Origin: Cryptomeria japonica
Lineage: Eukaryota > Streptophyta > Pinopsida > Cupressales > Cupressaceae
Reading direction: 5' to 3'
Length of the DNA: 64,000 nt
Assembly: GCF_030272615.1 (NCBI RefSeq)
Contig: NC_081410.1
Span: 503,182,942-503,246,941 of the forward strand
Shown here: positions 1 to 11,698 of the stretch, piece after piece
How positions within the stretch are numbered: the first letter of the stretch is position 1
Layout: every line of letters starts with the position of its first letter
Notes under the pieces: model-generated
Database searches by the model: none
Told to the model about the DNA's origin: nothing
The model's input: the letters and a program-made list of their open reading frames with translations, nothing else
Made by a program: the position numbers and the translations under genes

Positions 1-292
1 TGGAAAGCACTTTATGCAAAAGAACTTGAAGATATGAGGAGAGAAAATGAAGAACTTGAGGAACGTGAAGCACTATTTGCAAGGAAAATGCCTAAAGGTC
101 CATCAGAGAGTAAGTATGAAGGTACAACACCTTTCAAATGATTTAATTGCAATAAAGTTGGTCATATGGCATCGACATAGCCTGATAGACATGCAAGACT
201 AAGGGAGGAAGAAAAAAGATCATATAAACCTAACCCTGAATATCAGAGATATAGATTTAAGAAAAATAGAGATAAGTCATGTTACTATGTAG
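1..292 (+). pseudogene. Copia-1 gag C-terminus with broken zinc knuckle
   Basis: The stretch encodes a charged coiled-coil-like segment (KELEDMRRENEELEERE) that matches the gag end of Copia-2. It is followed by a CCHC remnant, CNKVGHMAST. In Copia-2 and other copia gags this would read CxxCNKxGHxxxxC. Here the first cysteine position is a TGA stop and the last is a TAG stop. Gag packages element RNA, and the knuckle binds RNA. The gag start lies left of the window. The link to the following frame is broken by further stops near 290-340. Confidence 0.75.
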
Positions 293-811
293 ATGAAGGT
301 GTTACAGATGATTCAAGATGAAGATCCAGCAAATAACGGATGGGATTTTGTTTCAATAAAAGAAGATCAACTGCCACCTATTGTCAAACCGATAGAGCAG
401 GCACTAGCAGCAAAAATTGAAGAAAAGGATGAATGGATTATAGATTCTAGATGCTCGCATCATATGATTGGTGATAAAAGAAAATTCTTATCTTTTCAGG
501 AAATTCATGGAGGTCTAGTAAGGTTTGGAGATGATAAAGCTTGTTTAATCAAAGGAAGAGGCACTATATCTTTGGATGGTAAGCATAATACTAACAATGT
601 TTATTATGTAGAAGGTTTAAAGCATAATATTTTGAGTGTTGGTCAGTTAGTGCAAAAAGGATTTCAATTACAATTCAAGAATGGAAAATGCAAAATCATA
701 AACAGAACTGGATTGGAGATTGCAGCCAGTAATCAGACTAAAGGTAATATCTTTCACTTGAATACCAGTGATAAAACTTGTTTGATTGCACACATTGATG
801 AAAGTTGGTAA
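293..811 (+). pseudogene. Copia-1 aspartic protease and start of GAG-pre-integrase
   Basis: The protease motif expected as DSGCSxHM reads DSRCSHHM here (about codons 50-57), so the glycine of the active-site loop is arginine. The GGA to AGA change is a transition at a CHG site on the opposite strand. The hydrophobic region YYVEGLKHNILSVGQL is typical of copia protease ends. The frame stops just before WHKR, the start of the GAG-pre-integrase domain, which continues in the next entry. The protease would cleave the polyprotein. This copy is probably inactive because of the glycine loss and the surrounding stops. Confidence 0.85.
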
Positions 812-1651
812 TGGCATAAAAGAATTTGTCATGTGAATTTTGATTGCATTGTAAAGATCAGTTCAACTAAGGCAGTAAGGGATTTACCTAAGATTGTGAA
901 ACCTCATAATCCGGTATGTAAGGAATGTCAAATGGGAAAGAAAGTTAGAACAACATTTAAGAGCATTACTGATAAATCCAATAGTATTCTTGATTTAATT
1001 CATATTGATTTGTGTGGTCCAACAAGAACAAGAATTCTACAAGGAGATAGAGACTTTATGCTAATAATTCATAATTATTCTAGAATGTGTTGGGTTACTT
1101 TTCTCAAGGAGAAATTAGAAGCTTTTGAAAGATTCAAGATATTCAAGGCAATGGTAGAGAATGAAACTGGTAAGAAAATAAAATGTTTAAGATAAGATCA
1201 AGGAGGAGAATTTACATATAGGTAATTTAATGCACTCTGTGAAGTGAATGGAATCAAAAGACAACTATCAGCACCCCAGACACCCCAGCAAAATGGAGTT
1301 GTGGAAAGGAAGAATAGAACTATTCTGGATGCAGCAAGAACCATGTTAATGGAAGCAAATCTACCTCATGTGTACTGGAAAGAAGCAGTGAATACAACGG
1401 TTTATACTTTCAACAGAGTTCACATCAAAAGTGAAACTAGTAAGACCCCTTATGAACTATGGTTTGGTCATATTCCTACTCTTAAGTATTTCAGAATATT
1501 TGGAAGCAAATGTTATATTAGAAGAGATGAGTATATTGGCAAGTTTGATCCTAGAAGTGATGAAGGAATATTTCTTCGTTATTCATCTAAAAGAAAGGCA
1601 TATAGATGTTTAATAAAATATTACAGAAAATCATTGAGAGTACTAATGTGA
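812..1651 (+). pseudogene. Copia-1 integrase
   Basis: Codons after the upstream stop give the GAG-pre-integrase histidines (WHKRICH) and the cysteine pair CKEC, followed by the integrase core. The first catalytic Asp is in LIHIDLCGP, the second follows a stop in a context RxDQGGEF (stop at 1193-1195), and the Glu is in GVVERKNRT. The later motif GSKCYIRRDEYIGKFDPRSDEG is the usual copia integrase end. Two TAA stops split the core at about 1193 and 1224. The frame shifts near 1600 into the next segment. The integrase would insert element cDNA into the genome. Confidence 0.9.
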
Positions 1652-2856
1652 AGATAGATGAACACTTTAGAGTAGATTCAAGATCTGTAGAACAGGCAGT
1701 TGAAATGATTATAGATCAACCAACACAGATTGCACCGGTACAGAATGAAGACCTAGTCACACTGACATCATCAAAAAATTCAACTATGACTGAAGAACAA
1801 CAGCCCATGAATGTTAATCAGAACAAACCCAGGTATGTAAGATTAAATCATTCAAAGAATCAGATAATTGGAAACAAGAATCAAGGTGTTATGACTAGAG
1901 GAAGACTGGCAAATGAAGAGGTATGTTTAATTTCTCAAGTTGAACTAGCATCTATTATTGAAGCATGTAAGGCTGAACATTGGATAAAAGAAATGGAAGA
2001 TGAATTAGAACAAATTGAAAAGAACAACACTTGGACATTGGTTCCCCGGCCTAAAGATAAAAATGTAATTGGAACTAAATGGGTATATAGGAATAAACTT
2101 AATGAAGATGGTGAAGTAATCAGGAAAAAACAAAATTAGTTTGTAAATTTTATTCATAGAAAGAAGGAATTGATTATAATGAAACCTTTGTACAGATAAT
2201 AAGGATATGGTTTGTAGGTTAAGGAAAGCTTTATATGGATTGAAGCAAGCTCCCAGAGCTTGGTATGCTAGATTGGATAAATATCTTTTGAAGCTTGGTT
2301 ACACAAAAGGTAATGTTGATAGCAATTTGTATTACAAAGTCACCAATGATGATATTTTGGTTATTGTAGTATTTGTAGATGATATCATTTTTGGAGGTGA
2401 AGATGGATTATGTAAGGACTTTGCTAATTACATGCAAAAAGAATTTGAAATGTCTATGATTGGAGAGATAAAAAAAATTCTAGGTTTGTAGATTTCACAA
2501 ATAGATAAAGGTATATTCATATGTCAAACAAAGTACTTGAAGGAACTTTTGAAGAAATTTGGTATGGAAAATTCCAAACTGATAAGTACTCCTATGACTA
2601 CAACTGATAAATTGGCATTGAAGGATGATTCAACTCCTATTAATCTAACTAGATACAAATCTATGATTGGAGGTTTACTGTATTTGACACAAACAAGACC
2701 TGATATAATGAATGTAATATGTATTATATCTAGATTTCAAAGCAATCCTAAAGAAAATCATGAATCAGTAGTTAAAAGGATTTTCCGGTACCTACAAGGC
2801 ACAACAAATCTTGGTTTATGGTATCCTAAAGATGGAAATTTTGATTTATGTGCATA
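1606..2856 (+). pseudogene. Copia-1 reverse transcriptase with internal deletion
   Basis: A variable linker leads to the RT start (KAEHWIKEMEDELEQIEKN, then TLVPRPKDKNVIGTKWVY). The frame shifts in an A-rich run at about 2128-2137. After the ETFVQ segment the sequence jumps to [20 protein letters not shown]. Compared with Copia-2, about 60 residues are missing at about 2190, including RT motif A. FVDD, the catalytic box, is present at about 2375-2386. A TAG replaces an expected Gln after ILGL at 2489-2491, then the thumb continues (STPMTTTDK, TRPDIMNVI). It would copy RNA to DNA but cannot be active without motif A. Confidence 0.9.
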
Positions 2857-3325
2857 CACCGATGCAAATTGGGTAGGAGATGTAGATGAGAGAAAGAGTA
2901 CCACTGGTGGTGCATTCTTTCTTGGTAGAAGATTGATTTCATGGAACAACAAGAAGTAGACTTATGCATCATTATCAACAACAAAATTAGAATATGTTGC
3001 AGCAGCGACTAATTATACTCAAGCATTATGAATTAAGCAAATGTTGAAGGATATAAAGGTAAAATGCAAAGGACCAATAATCATTTATTGTGATAATTCA
3101 GCAACAATTGATATATCAAAGAATCCGATATTTCACTCTAAGACAAAGCATGTTTCTATCAAGTATAATTTTCTGAAAGAGAATGTTGAAGCAAATGAAG
3201 TGAAATTGGTTTATGTGAATACTAAAGAGAAAATTGCAGATATCTTTACAAAGCCTTTTCCTAAGGAAACATTTGAATATCTCAGAGAGCATCGTGGGGT
3301 AATTTCCCCACTGGCAGAGACTTAG
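2857..3325 (+). pseudogene. Copia-1 RNase H
   Basis: RNase H landmarks are visible in order: AYTDANWVGD (first Asp), STTKLEYVAA (Glu), IIYCDNSATIDISKN (second Asp), HSKTKHVSIKYNFLKE, and the end motif KIADIFTKPFP. One TAG stop (from a likely CAG) follows SWNNKK at 2957, and one TGA replaces a likely Trp near 3028. The final stop is at about 3323, followed by a purine-rich 3' untranslated part. The enzyme would remove the RNA strand during cDNA synthesis. Confidence 0.88.
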
Positions 3326-3389
3326 ATATTGAATATTGGCATCAAACTGGCAGGAACTAATAGAAAAATCATTTTCTAGATTTGATAGA

Positions 3390-3696
3390 GGAGAGCTACT
3401 TCTCAAGGGGAGTAGTTGGCAGAATAATATGTTTTGTTTCTTAACTACTTTGGCATTTGATGCCAAAGGGGAAGAGATATATATGGAAAAACATTATACA
3501 TTGGGGGAGAGATATACTTACATGAGGGGAGAGATATATGCTCTTTAGATATATGTATTTTGGTTTCTATTTCTGTTATAGAACTTTGTATCGATCTACC
3601 TCTGGGAGATTGTTGGTCTATTGGTTTTTGGCATTCTATTTTTGGCACTTAGATGTTTTTCCATCTAGTGTTGCCATCAATGCCAAAGGGGAAGAC
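3390..3696 (+). promoter_or_regulatory. Cluster of polypurine tracts before the 3' LTR
   Basis: The last tract, CCAAAGGGGAAGAC, ends directly at the LTR start and is the expected plus-strand primer. At least four further G/A runs lie upstream: CTCAAGGGGAGTAG near 3398, CCAAAGGGGAAGAG near 3463, TTGGGGGAGAGA near 3500 and GAGGGGAGAGA near 3525. The second shares a near-identical context (ATGCCAAAGGGGAAGA) with the real tract. Repeated tracts of this kind are described for Sirevirus copia elements. Confidence 0.7.
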
Positions 3697-4196
3697 TGTT
3701 GGTATTATGGATGACTTCATCATGTGTTGTATTGGTTTTTTCATTGATGTCAACACTTATCTTCTTGGAGGTTTACATTATGTTCACCGGTATGGTTAGT
3801 GGCTTATGCACAATCACTGATATGTATTCACCAGCAGGTAATATTGTTCACCGGTAGCGATGATGACATGTTATCATCTAGAGATCATTTGGTTATGTCA
3901 AATACATGGATTGGAAGTTTGGATTTGGTGTTTTTCTTATTGGTCTAATCGGGTTGATAGATTTTCCTTTACTGGCAGATAGATCTAGGTTATGGATCGG
4001 TACTCCAGATCAGCACGACATGTTATGAAGATTGTTTATTGATTGCATATTATGGTAAATGTATTGAGCCAACATGTTGTATCACATCAAGACTTATTTG
4101 TAATTGATTTAATTATAATATCTTTAGTGATCCAACCTATAAATTTGGTCTTAGGTTTTGTATAAATGATTGTAAGATCTTATTGAAGATCGGGAT
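3697..4196 (+). repeat. Copia-1 3' LTR, first part (includes GGGAT target copy)
   Basis: It begins TGTTGGTATTATGG directly after the polypurine tract and aligns with the start of the Copia-2 LTR (TGTTGGCATTATGG). TATA-like boxes (TATAAAT) lie at 4138-4144 and 4161-4167. The LTR is interrupted at 4197 by another element. The last five bases, GGGAT (4192-4196), are repeated at 11694-11698. The LTR resumes at 11699. Confidence 0.9.
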
Positions 4197-6690
4197 TGTT
4201 GTTCTAAAAAATGAGCAAACCAAGTTCACCTGCAATCTATCTATGAAATAGCCAACTTCATACAATAAATAACTTTAGGACTTGGACAACTTAACAAGGA
4301 TATGAATCCTTCTACTCTTCAAGCTCTGCAAAACCTAGGTGGGTGTACCTTTGATGCGTTGACTTAGACCCATTACACACATATGGCAGCATCAATAAAA
4401 GCAGATAGATCTCATAAGGATTAACAACTGGGAGGTTACTGCAGATGGGATAGATCTACATTGACATCTCAACTAAGTTGAAGCATGAGATAGGTGGAAC
4501 AAACTAAAACAACAAACATAAAAGGAAATGGAAACTTGAATTTTAAGAAATCTTTGAGAATCCCCAGAATCTGCAAGACCAGTGCCTTATCCAAGGGAAA
4601 CAGAGTCATACATCAAACTGTAAATGAGAACCTCTACTGCAAGTCCATCTTTATATTAAAATATTCTTGCATAAATGTATTACTCAACTCATCCACGAAA
4701 TCATCAAATCTTGAATACATATTCCATTATTTATGATTGATTATAGAGTTTAAATTCTTTCTTGAAGAATACCCACAAACAATCACAACAATCTCCTTGA
4801 GATGACAAATTCCAGCCTCCTTGAGGGTTTAATTTGTAACAAAGAAATACATATGTAGAGGAATCTTGTGTGAATTTATGCATGCCTTACATACATATAA
4901 ACCTTCAACTAGAAACACCTACAACAAGAAGATACACTCCATTACTTGAAAGAAGACATTAGACTATACAAACTCTGGAAGAAAAACTCTAAGCTAGAAA
5001 CACAGAATATGGAGCTCTACTCACAAAAATTCTAGAACCCTTAGAAAAAAGAAGAACTCAGAATATATAGAAGAGGGAAAACTATCAAATCTTCATCATG
5101 AATTGCTGCCCTCTTTTCCCTAACATTAAATATTCTTTGCAATTCCCATGGAAACTACTCTCCAAATATTTGACAAGTGTTGAAACTAATTGCAAAAACA
5201 AACTCCTCGTTTCATGATCTTTCTAATGGTATATCACACTTGTATATTCGGGTAAAAATAACCCGTCTAGTGAATTACTCTCAGATGCCTTTCTACACAA
5301 TCGGTCATTTGAATTTTTAAATTTTCACATGGTTAGAACTATATATTTAACATTGATTTATTCCCTTTCCTCCTTCTACATTCTGCCACATGGCACCCCC
5401 TGATTGGCTCCAGAGTCCCTATGCTGCCACCTTAGTACAACCTCACCAACCGCCGGAATGAAGCTCTTCTTTGTCGCTAGGTCATGAGGGATATGCCAAT
5501 GAGTGTTTTCCCATCGTGACCTAGCAACCATCATTGGATCAACCTTGATCTTCTGCTCACAAGGTCTTGAGTTTTTTGGGTGTTAGCATTTTATTCTAGT
5601 GAGCTGGAGATTGTTAACGAAATTGCTTTGTCACGAGGTCTCGAGTTGGTTTTTGCCACTCACCCCTTCTGTCGGGCCCACCACATGTCATCCTCTGATT
5701 TGCCTTTGGATCCAACTAGGCACCACCTTAACAGCCATGTCACCTTAGGTCAGGCCCTCCACTGGACCTGGGACCACCTTGTCGCCAAGTCACGATGGAT
5801 ATTCATTGAGCCATTTCGCATCACGGTCTAGCGACAATCGTTGATCTTCCTCGAGTCATCATCTGATCACCTCCAACCTGATCGGCCTTTACCTCTTCAT
5901 CTATCTGTGCCACATGTCTCCTCTAGCTCGCTCGTGAATCCACTTGTTTGCCACCACAACTGTCGCTAGATGCCATCTCACCAGTCGATGATTTGCAATG
6001 GGTAACTAGCATGCATCTCTACATAGTGGATCAGTGACCACCATTGATCTGCCTTAGACCTTCTCACCCTTTAAAATTGCCTTAGCCACTCTCCTGTCAA
6101 GTCCCACCACTTGGTCACCATGTCGCGAGGGTATTCATTCTAGGCACTTCACAATGGGGGTATAACAAAGCCATTAATAGTCCCAGAATTTTACTCCACC
6201 TTTGATCTTCCTCAAATCTGTCATTGGATCTTCTTGATTTGCATGACCCTTAGCCTCTTCTCACCAACATGTCACAAAATTTGAGTTGCTTCGAGATGCA
6301 TGCATGCGTGGGGTTCACTAGCACTGAGCCTCCACTTGCCAAAAGCCCTTAAGCTTTGACACCATAGAAGTGTGTGGCTTTGTATTTAAATACAAAATAT
6401 TTCCTTCCCACAACCAATGTGGGATAAATGTTTATGCCTAGAAGTTTGTTTCTTTTGTAAACCCAATTTGGCACCCAAGTAAAAATGGTTTACACAGGCC
6501 GATTGCATTTGCTTGGAAGTTTTTCTTTGCTTCCCACATTTCATAGGCACGCGAGGGGAGGATGTTGTCTCTATTTTACCTCCCTTCAAACCAGGTAATT
6601 CAGGTTGATTCATCAAGTGCCATTTGAAAGTGCAGAGAAGAATTCTAAAATGGGCCTCTCAAATTGACTCAAATTTGATAGGTCCCAACA
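4197..6690 (-). repeat. LARD-like element, left (3') LTR
   Basis: It is about 2,494 bp and matches 9197-11693 along its length with scattered substitutions and small indels (for example near 4815 against 9825). A palindromic TATA box, TATTTAAATA, lies at 6383-6392. A CCAAT-type stretch (CCCACATTGGTTGTGGG on the minus strand) is next to it, so the promoter points to the minus strand. Short open frames here are chance. Confidence 0.93.
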
Positions 6691-6905
6691 GTGGCTCTGA
6701 TTGGGGATGGTTGATTGCAAGATCAATACAAGAATTCAGAATCTTTGGTAGAGCAGACCACTGAAAAACTGAACACTTCTCTTCTTCACAAAAAATAGGG
6801 GTTCCTTATTCTACCCGAACAATAGGGTATTTGATTGAAAACAGACCTACAACTGAAAGCAAAGCGACTATACAATAGAAATTACTTACATAAGGCCCTG
6901 GGCCA

Positions 6906-8480
6906 TCAAAATTGAAGCCAATTCTTACCTCTATCAAACACATGATTCTCATTTTCATGAATCAAGGGTAAGCTGAAGATTTCATTTATATCTGCCTGAT
7001 CACAAACCCTGCAACTTCTCATCAACTCATACAGATAAAAATCAGCATACTGGTAATCACCAAATAGTTGGAAATCAAACAAATATTGAAAGTGTTGATC
7101 ACTATGTGACATATAATTGTCATATTCTTTACAATTAGTTCCCCATTGAATAGAAAAGTAATCCAGCTCCCTCTTAAGGCTGGGAACATCAGGCACATGC
7201 TGACCACTAGTTTGCACAAAAGGAAAAAACTCATCCTTAATATTGCCTTGCAAACTAGAGATGAACATTTCCTCATAAAATGACTGCATTTCTACATCTT
7301 GTTAATCACAATTTCTATCAGCACTTTGCAAACATGGAAATACATCATCAAGTAATGGTTCATTAACCACTTGCAAATCTGGAAAAACAACTTCAGATTT
7401 GTCTTCCTCTTTAACACCAAGATCAACATAAGATTTAAATTCTGAATTCATATCAACATATGAATCCACATCATTACATCTATCAATCTTATATGCATTT
7501 TCACCTTGTCTACTATTCAACTCAAATGTAGGGAGAGAATCAATAGCATATGTATCATACTTCACACCCTCAAAAATATCATCAGTATCAAAATGTATAC
7601 CAATTGGGTATGAGAGATTGGGGACATCTATGGATGCATACATCTTAAGATCAGAAGCTAAGAGTTTTGAGATTTGTTCACTACTTAGTAAACCTTCTCC
7701 TTCATTTTCATTTTCCTTGGCTTTACCTTTTGTGTTGTAAACATTGTCCCAATCTGATGTAGGCATTAAATCTTTTGTGCTCATGTCTTTATGCACATTT
7801 ATTTCATCATTACAATAACCTATACCTGCATCATAACCTTTATCATGCTGCTCATAAAGTGTTTCTATATGTTGCAACATAGTTTCATTACCTTGGTTGC
7901 AAACACTTTGTGGATTGATATTGACAACAAGGTGATCTATATCATTTACATTTAAAACCTCAACAGGCTCATGATTATTTGAACAACTTATTTTCTCACA
8001 ATTTTCTTCTTGCTCTGAATACACATCTACACTATCATGCTAAAAACAAGAGTCACCTTCAGCATCATAAGAGATATCTCCACTCCTGAATTCATCTCCA
8101 TCACTATACTCAATCTTGTGTACATTTTCAGAATTAATCATTTCAATCTCATCTATCCACTCTTTAATACATGCAACACTTTCTTCTCTCAAGGTTGTAG
8201 ACCAATTAGTTGAGTCAGGCTCATCAAGCTCTAAGAATAACTCAATCCAAACAGACTCATGGGGTCTAGCATCAACTGAAAGCTCATTTAATGCAGCTAT
8301 AAATATTTCATAAAAAATATATGATGATTCTTCCTTTCTCTTCCCTACTATCTTTCTTAGAAACAAAATGCACTTTTCTTGGATCTTTTTCAAATTTGAC
8401 AAAGAAATTTTAGATCTAGGAACCACATCTAGATCCATCAAATTTGAAACATCTACTGAACCATTACCATAACAATGCAT
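6906..8480 (-). pseudogene. LARD-like element internal ORF, unknown protein, two stops
   Basis: I do not recognise this protein. From the ATG at 8480 one minus-strand frame runs to 6906, about 525 codons, broken only by TAG at 8042-8040 and TAA at 7304-7302. All three pieces are in the same frame. The product would be acidic and rich in Asp, Glu, Ser and Asn, with a more ordered N-terminal part (ISLSNLKKIQEKCILFLRK, then YEIFIAALNELS). No zinc knuckle or catalytic motif is visible. A TGA lies four codons upstream of the ATG in frame. It sits where gag would be and could be a gag-like or accessory protein of the element. Confidence 0.6.
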
Positions 8481-9174
8481 CTTATTGTTTCACAAACTCC
8501 TTTCAAAACTCATGTAATCATAATTTTCATAGCCACATACTTCTCTCATCACTTAACTGAAATTTACTTCAAAACATGAAGTATGTAAACTACAAATTTA
8601 TTTTCCTTTCTATGGTGACTTTTTCACCTTATAAGGAATGCAAATTGTCTCATAAATACTTTGAGGAATACCTGGTAAAATTTGTTGCTGTTGCTATAAT
8701 ATTTGGTGATATTTTTCTCAGATCTTCTAACATTGTACACTGATCTTTCTATAGAGTCACCACCTCCTTCACGGAGGAAAATATCTTCAATAAATTTATG
8801 GGATCTTCAGTCTTAAAACCCCAAGCACCTGCTAAATCTTTGTTGTAAGTTCACCAAATTTCTTAAAAATTTCACAATAATGAATACTAGTGCAAAGATC
8901 TTTCAGAGTCGCCACTCACTATTGTGAGAATTTATAAAATCATTTAGAGAACATGAACATATCTAGACTTACACAAAGATAAAAGGTTAACAGACTTTCA
9001 ACACTTGGCACACAACACTACCAAGCAAATAACTATAGATCTAAAAAATACTTTCAGATTTACAACACTTTTATGACTCTTCCTCAAATGGACATGGTTG
9101 GGCTAACTGGCTTTAATTTTTGATGGACAAAGAGTGTCTCAATTTGAATCCAATCAACACAAGTTGTAGCGTAT
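8481..9174 (-). other. Untranslated leader of LARD-like element
   Basis: AT-rich sequence between the internal ORF and the primer binding site. I see no domain, repeat or RNA gene in it. It would be the transcribed leader. Confidence 0.5.
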
Positions 9175-9192
9175 TCACCAGAAGAGTCACCA
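9175..9192 (-). promoter_or_regulatory. Candidate primer binding site of LARD-like element
   Basis: Read on the minus strand, four bases after the LTR end, the sequence is TGGTGACTCTTCTGGTGA. It begins with TGG, as needed to pair with a tRNA CCA end. It resembles the TGGCGACTC-type sites of plant Tat/gypsy elements, to my recollection. The exact tRNA is not established. Confidence 0.6.
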
Positions 9193-9196
9193 TTTT

Positions 9197-11693
9197 TGTT
9201 GTTCTAAAAAATGAGCAAACCAAGTTCACCTACAATCTATCTATGAAATAGCCAACTTCATACAATGAAAAACTTCAAGACTTGGACAACATAACAAGGA
9301 TATGAATCCTTCTACTCTTCAGGCTCTGCAAAACCTAGGTGGGTGTACCTTTGATGCATTGACTCAGACCCATTACACACATATGGCAGCATCAATAAAA
9401 GTAGATAGATCTCATAAGGCTTAACAACTAGGAGGTTACTACAAATGGGCTAGATCTACATTGACATCTCAACTAAGTTGAAGCATGAGATAGGTGGAAC
9501 AAACTAAAACTACAAACATAAAAGGATATGGATACTTGAATTTTAAGAAATCTCCGAGAATCCCCATAATCTGCAAGACCAATGCCTTATCCAAGGGGAA
9601 AAAAGTCATACATCAAACTGTAAATGAGAACCTTTACTGCAAGTCCATCTTCATATTAAAATATTCCTACATTAATTCCTTGTATAAATGCATTACTCAA
9701 CTCATCCATGAAATCATCAAATCTTGAATACATATTCCATTATTTATGATTGATTACAGAGTTCAAATTATTTCTTCAAGAATACCCACAAACAATCACA
9801 ACAATCTCCTTGAGATGACAAATTCCAGCCTCGAGGATTTAATTTGTAACAAAGAAATACATATGTAGAGACAATCTTGTGTGAATTTATGCATGCCTTA
9901 CATACATATAAGCCTGCAACTAGAAACACCTACAACAAGAATATATACTCCATTACTTGAAAGAAGACACTAGACTATACAAACTCTGGAAGAAAAACTT
10001 TGAGATGGAAACACAAAATATGGAGCTCTACTCACAAAAATTCTGGAACCCTTACAAAAAAGAAGAACTCAGAATATATAGAAGAGGGGAAAAGATCAGA
10101 TCTCCATCATGAATTGTCGAGTGTCCTCTTTTCCCTAACAAAAAATATTCTTTGCAATTTCCGTGCAATCTTCTATCCAAATATTTGAAAAGTGTTGAAA
10201 TTGATTGCATAAATGAACTACTTGTTTCACGAGCTTTCCAACGATATATCACACTTGTATATTCAGGTAAAAATAACCCATCTAGTGAATTAATCTCGGA
10301 TGCCTTTCTACACAACCAGTCATTTGAATTTTTAAATTTTTGCATGGTTGGAACTATATATTTAACCTTGATTTATTCCCTTTCCTCCTACACTCTGCCA
10401 TGTGGCACCCCTTGATTGGCTCCAGAGTCCCTGTCCTACCACCTTAGCATGAACTCAGTAACCATTGGAATGAAACTCTTCTTTGTTGCTGGGTCACGAG
10501 CGATATGCCAATGAGAGGTTTCCCATCGCGACCTAGCGACCACCATTGGATCAACCTTGATCTGCCACTCGCGAGGTCTCAATTTTTTTGGGTGTTAGCA
10601 CTTTATGCTAGCGAGTTGGAGACTGTTAATGAAATTGCTTTGGTCGTGAGGTCTCGAGTTGGTTTTTACCGTTCACCCCTTCTATCGGGCCCACCACATG
10701 TTAGCCTCTTATTTTCCTTTGGATCCAACTAGGCCCCACCTTAATTGCCACATCACCTTAGGTCGGACCATCCACTAGACCTGGGCCTACCTTGTCACCA
10801 AGTCGTGATGGATATTCATCGAGCCATTTCCCATCACAGTCTAGCGACAATCGTTGATCTTCCTCCAATCACCTCCAACCTGCTCGACCTTTACCTCTTC
10901 GTCCATCCGTGCCACGTGTCTCCTTTGACCCACTCATGGATCCACCTATCTGCCACCACAACTGCCGCTAGACACCATCTCACCAGTTGTTGATCCGTAA
11001 TGGCTAATTGGCGTGCATCTCTACACATTGGATCAGTGACCACCGTTGATCTGCCTCAGACCTGCTCGCCCTTTAAACTTGCCTTAGCCACTCTCCGGCT
11101 GAATCCCACCACTTGGTTGCCATGTTGCGAGGGTATTCCTTTCGGGAAATTCACAACCACGGTACAGTGACAACCACTAATAGTCCTAAAATTTTACTCC
11201 ATCATTGATCTTCCTCGGATTTGTTGTTGGATCTTCTCAATTTGCATGAACCTTAGCCTCTTCTTGCCAGCGTGTTGCAAAATTTGGGTTGCTTTGAGAT
11301 GTGGGCATGCATGGGGTCCACCGACACTGAGTCTCCACTTGCCAAAATCCCTTAAGCTTTGACACCATAGAAGTGTGGGACTTTGTATTTAAATACAAAA
11401 TATTTCCTTCCCACAACCAATGTGGGATAAATGTTTATGCTTGGAAGTTTGTTTCTTTTGTAAACCCAATTTGGTGCCCAAGTAAAAATGCTTTACACAA
11501 GCCGATTGCATTTGCTTGGAAGTTTTTCTTTTCTTTCCACATTTCATAGTCACGCGAGGGGAGGATGCTGGCTCTATTTTACCTGCCTTCAAACTAGGCA
11601 ATTCAGGTTGATTCATCAAGTGCCATTTGAAAGTGCAGAGCAGAATTTTAAAATGGGCCTCTTAAATTGACTCAAATTTAATAGGTCCCAACA
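9197..11693 (-). repeat. LARD-like element, right (5') LTR
   Basis: About 2,497 bp, the partner of 4197-6690. On the minus strand it starts TGTTGGGACC and ends AGAACAACA. The TATA box TATTTAAATA is at 11386-11395, about 300 bp from the LTR start, next to the same CCAAT-type palindrome as in the left copy. Confidence 0.93.
11386..11395 (-). promoter_or_regulatory. TATA box in 5' LTR of LARD-like element
   Basis: TATTTAAATA is a self-complementary TATA box. It has CCCACATTGGTTGTGGG about 15-35 bp upstream on the minus strand, and is conserved in the other LTR at 6383-6392. It would drive transcription of the element toward lower coordinates. Confidence 0.55.
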
Positions 11694-11698
11694 GGGAT
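11694..11698. repeat. Target site duplication GGGAT
   Basis: It is identical to 4192-4196. Together they flank the LARD-like element exactly and mark its insertion into the LTR of Copia-1. Confidence 0.93.

Larger units (their letters stand above)
4197..11693 (-). mobile_element. Non-autonomous large LTR element (LARD-like)
   Basis: Two long direct repeats (4197-6690 and 9197-11693) flank a 2.5 kb interior. The plus-strand ends read TGTTGTTCTA and GGTCCCAACA. The flanks are GGGAT at 4192-4196 and GGGAT at 11694-11698, a perfect 5 bp target duplication. Orientation is taken as minus because a primer-binding-like site lies just inside the right LTR on that strand and the only long frame is on the minus strand. 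No protease, RT or integrase is present, so it depends on another element. I saw no clear polypurine tract at the other inner edge, which is the weak point of the orientation call. Confidence 0.9.

Noticed and set aside
6386-6616. 76-codon minus-strand frame open in both LTRs of the LARD-like element (also 11389-11619)
   Set aside because: Tempting because it is kept in both copies, but it spans the TATA/CCAAT region of the LTR, has no domain and the two LTRs share ancestry, so co-occurrence is expected.
6691-6712. Primer binding site in plus orientation (GTGGCTCTGATTGGGG) after the left LTR
   Set aside because: It starts with TGG and resembles part of a Met-type site, but the opposite inner edge has the better tRNA-like site and the long ORF and TATA box point to the minus strand; kept only as the alternative orientation.
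8116-8313. Plus-strand 65-codon Ser-rich frame
   Set aside because: Antisense shadow of the LARD-like element internal ORF.
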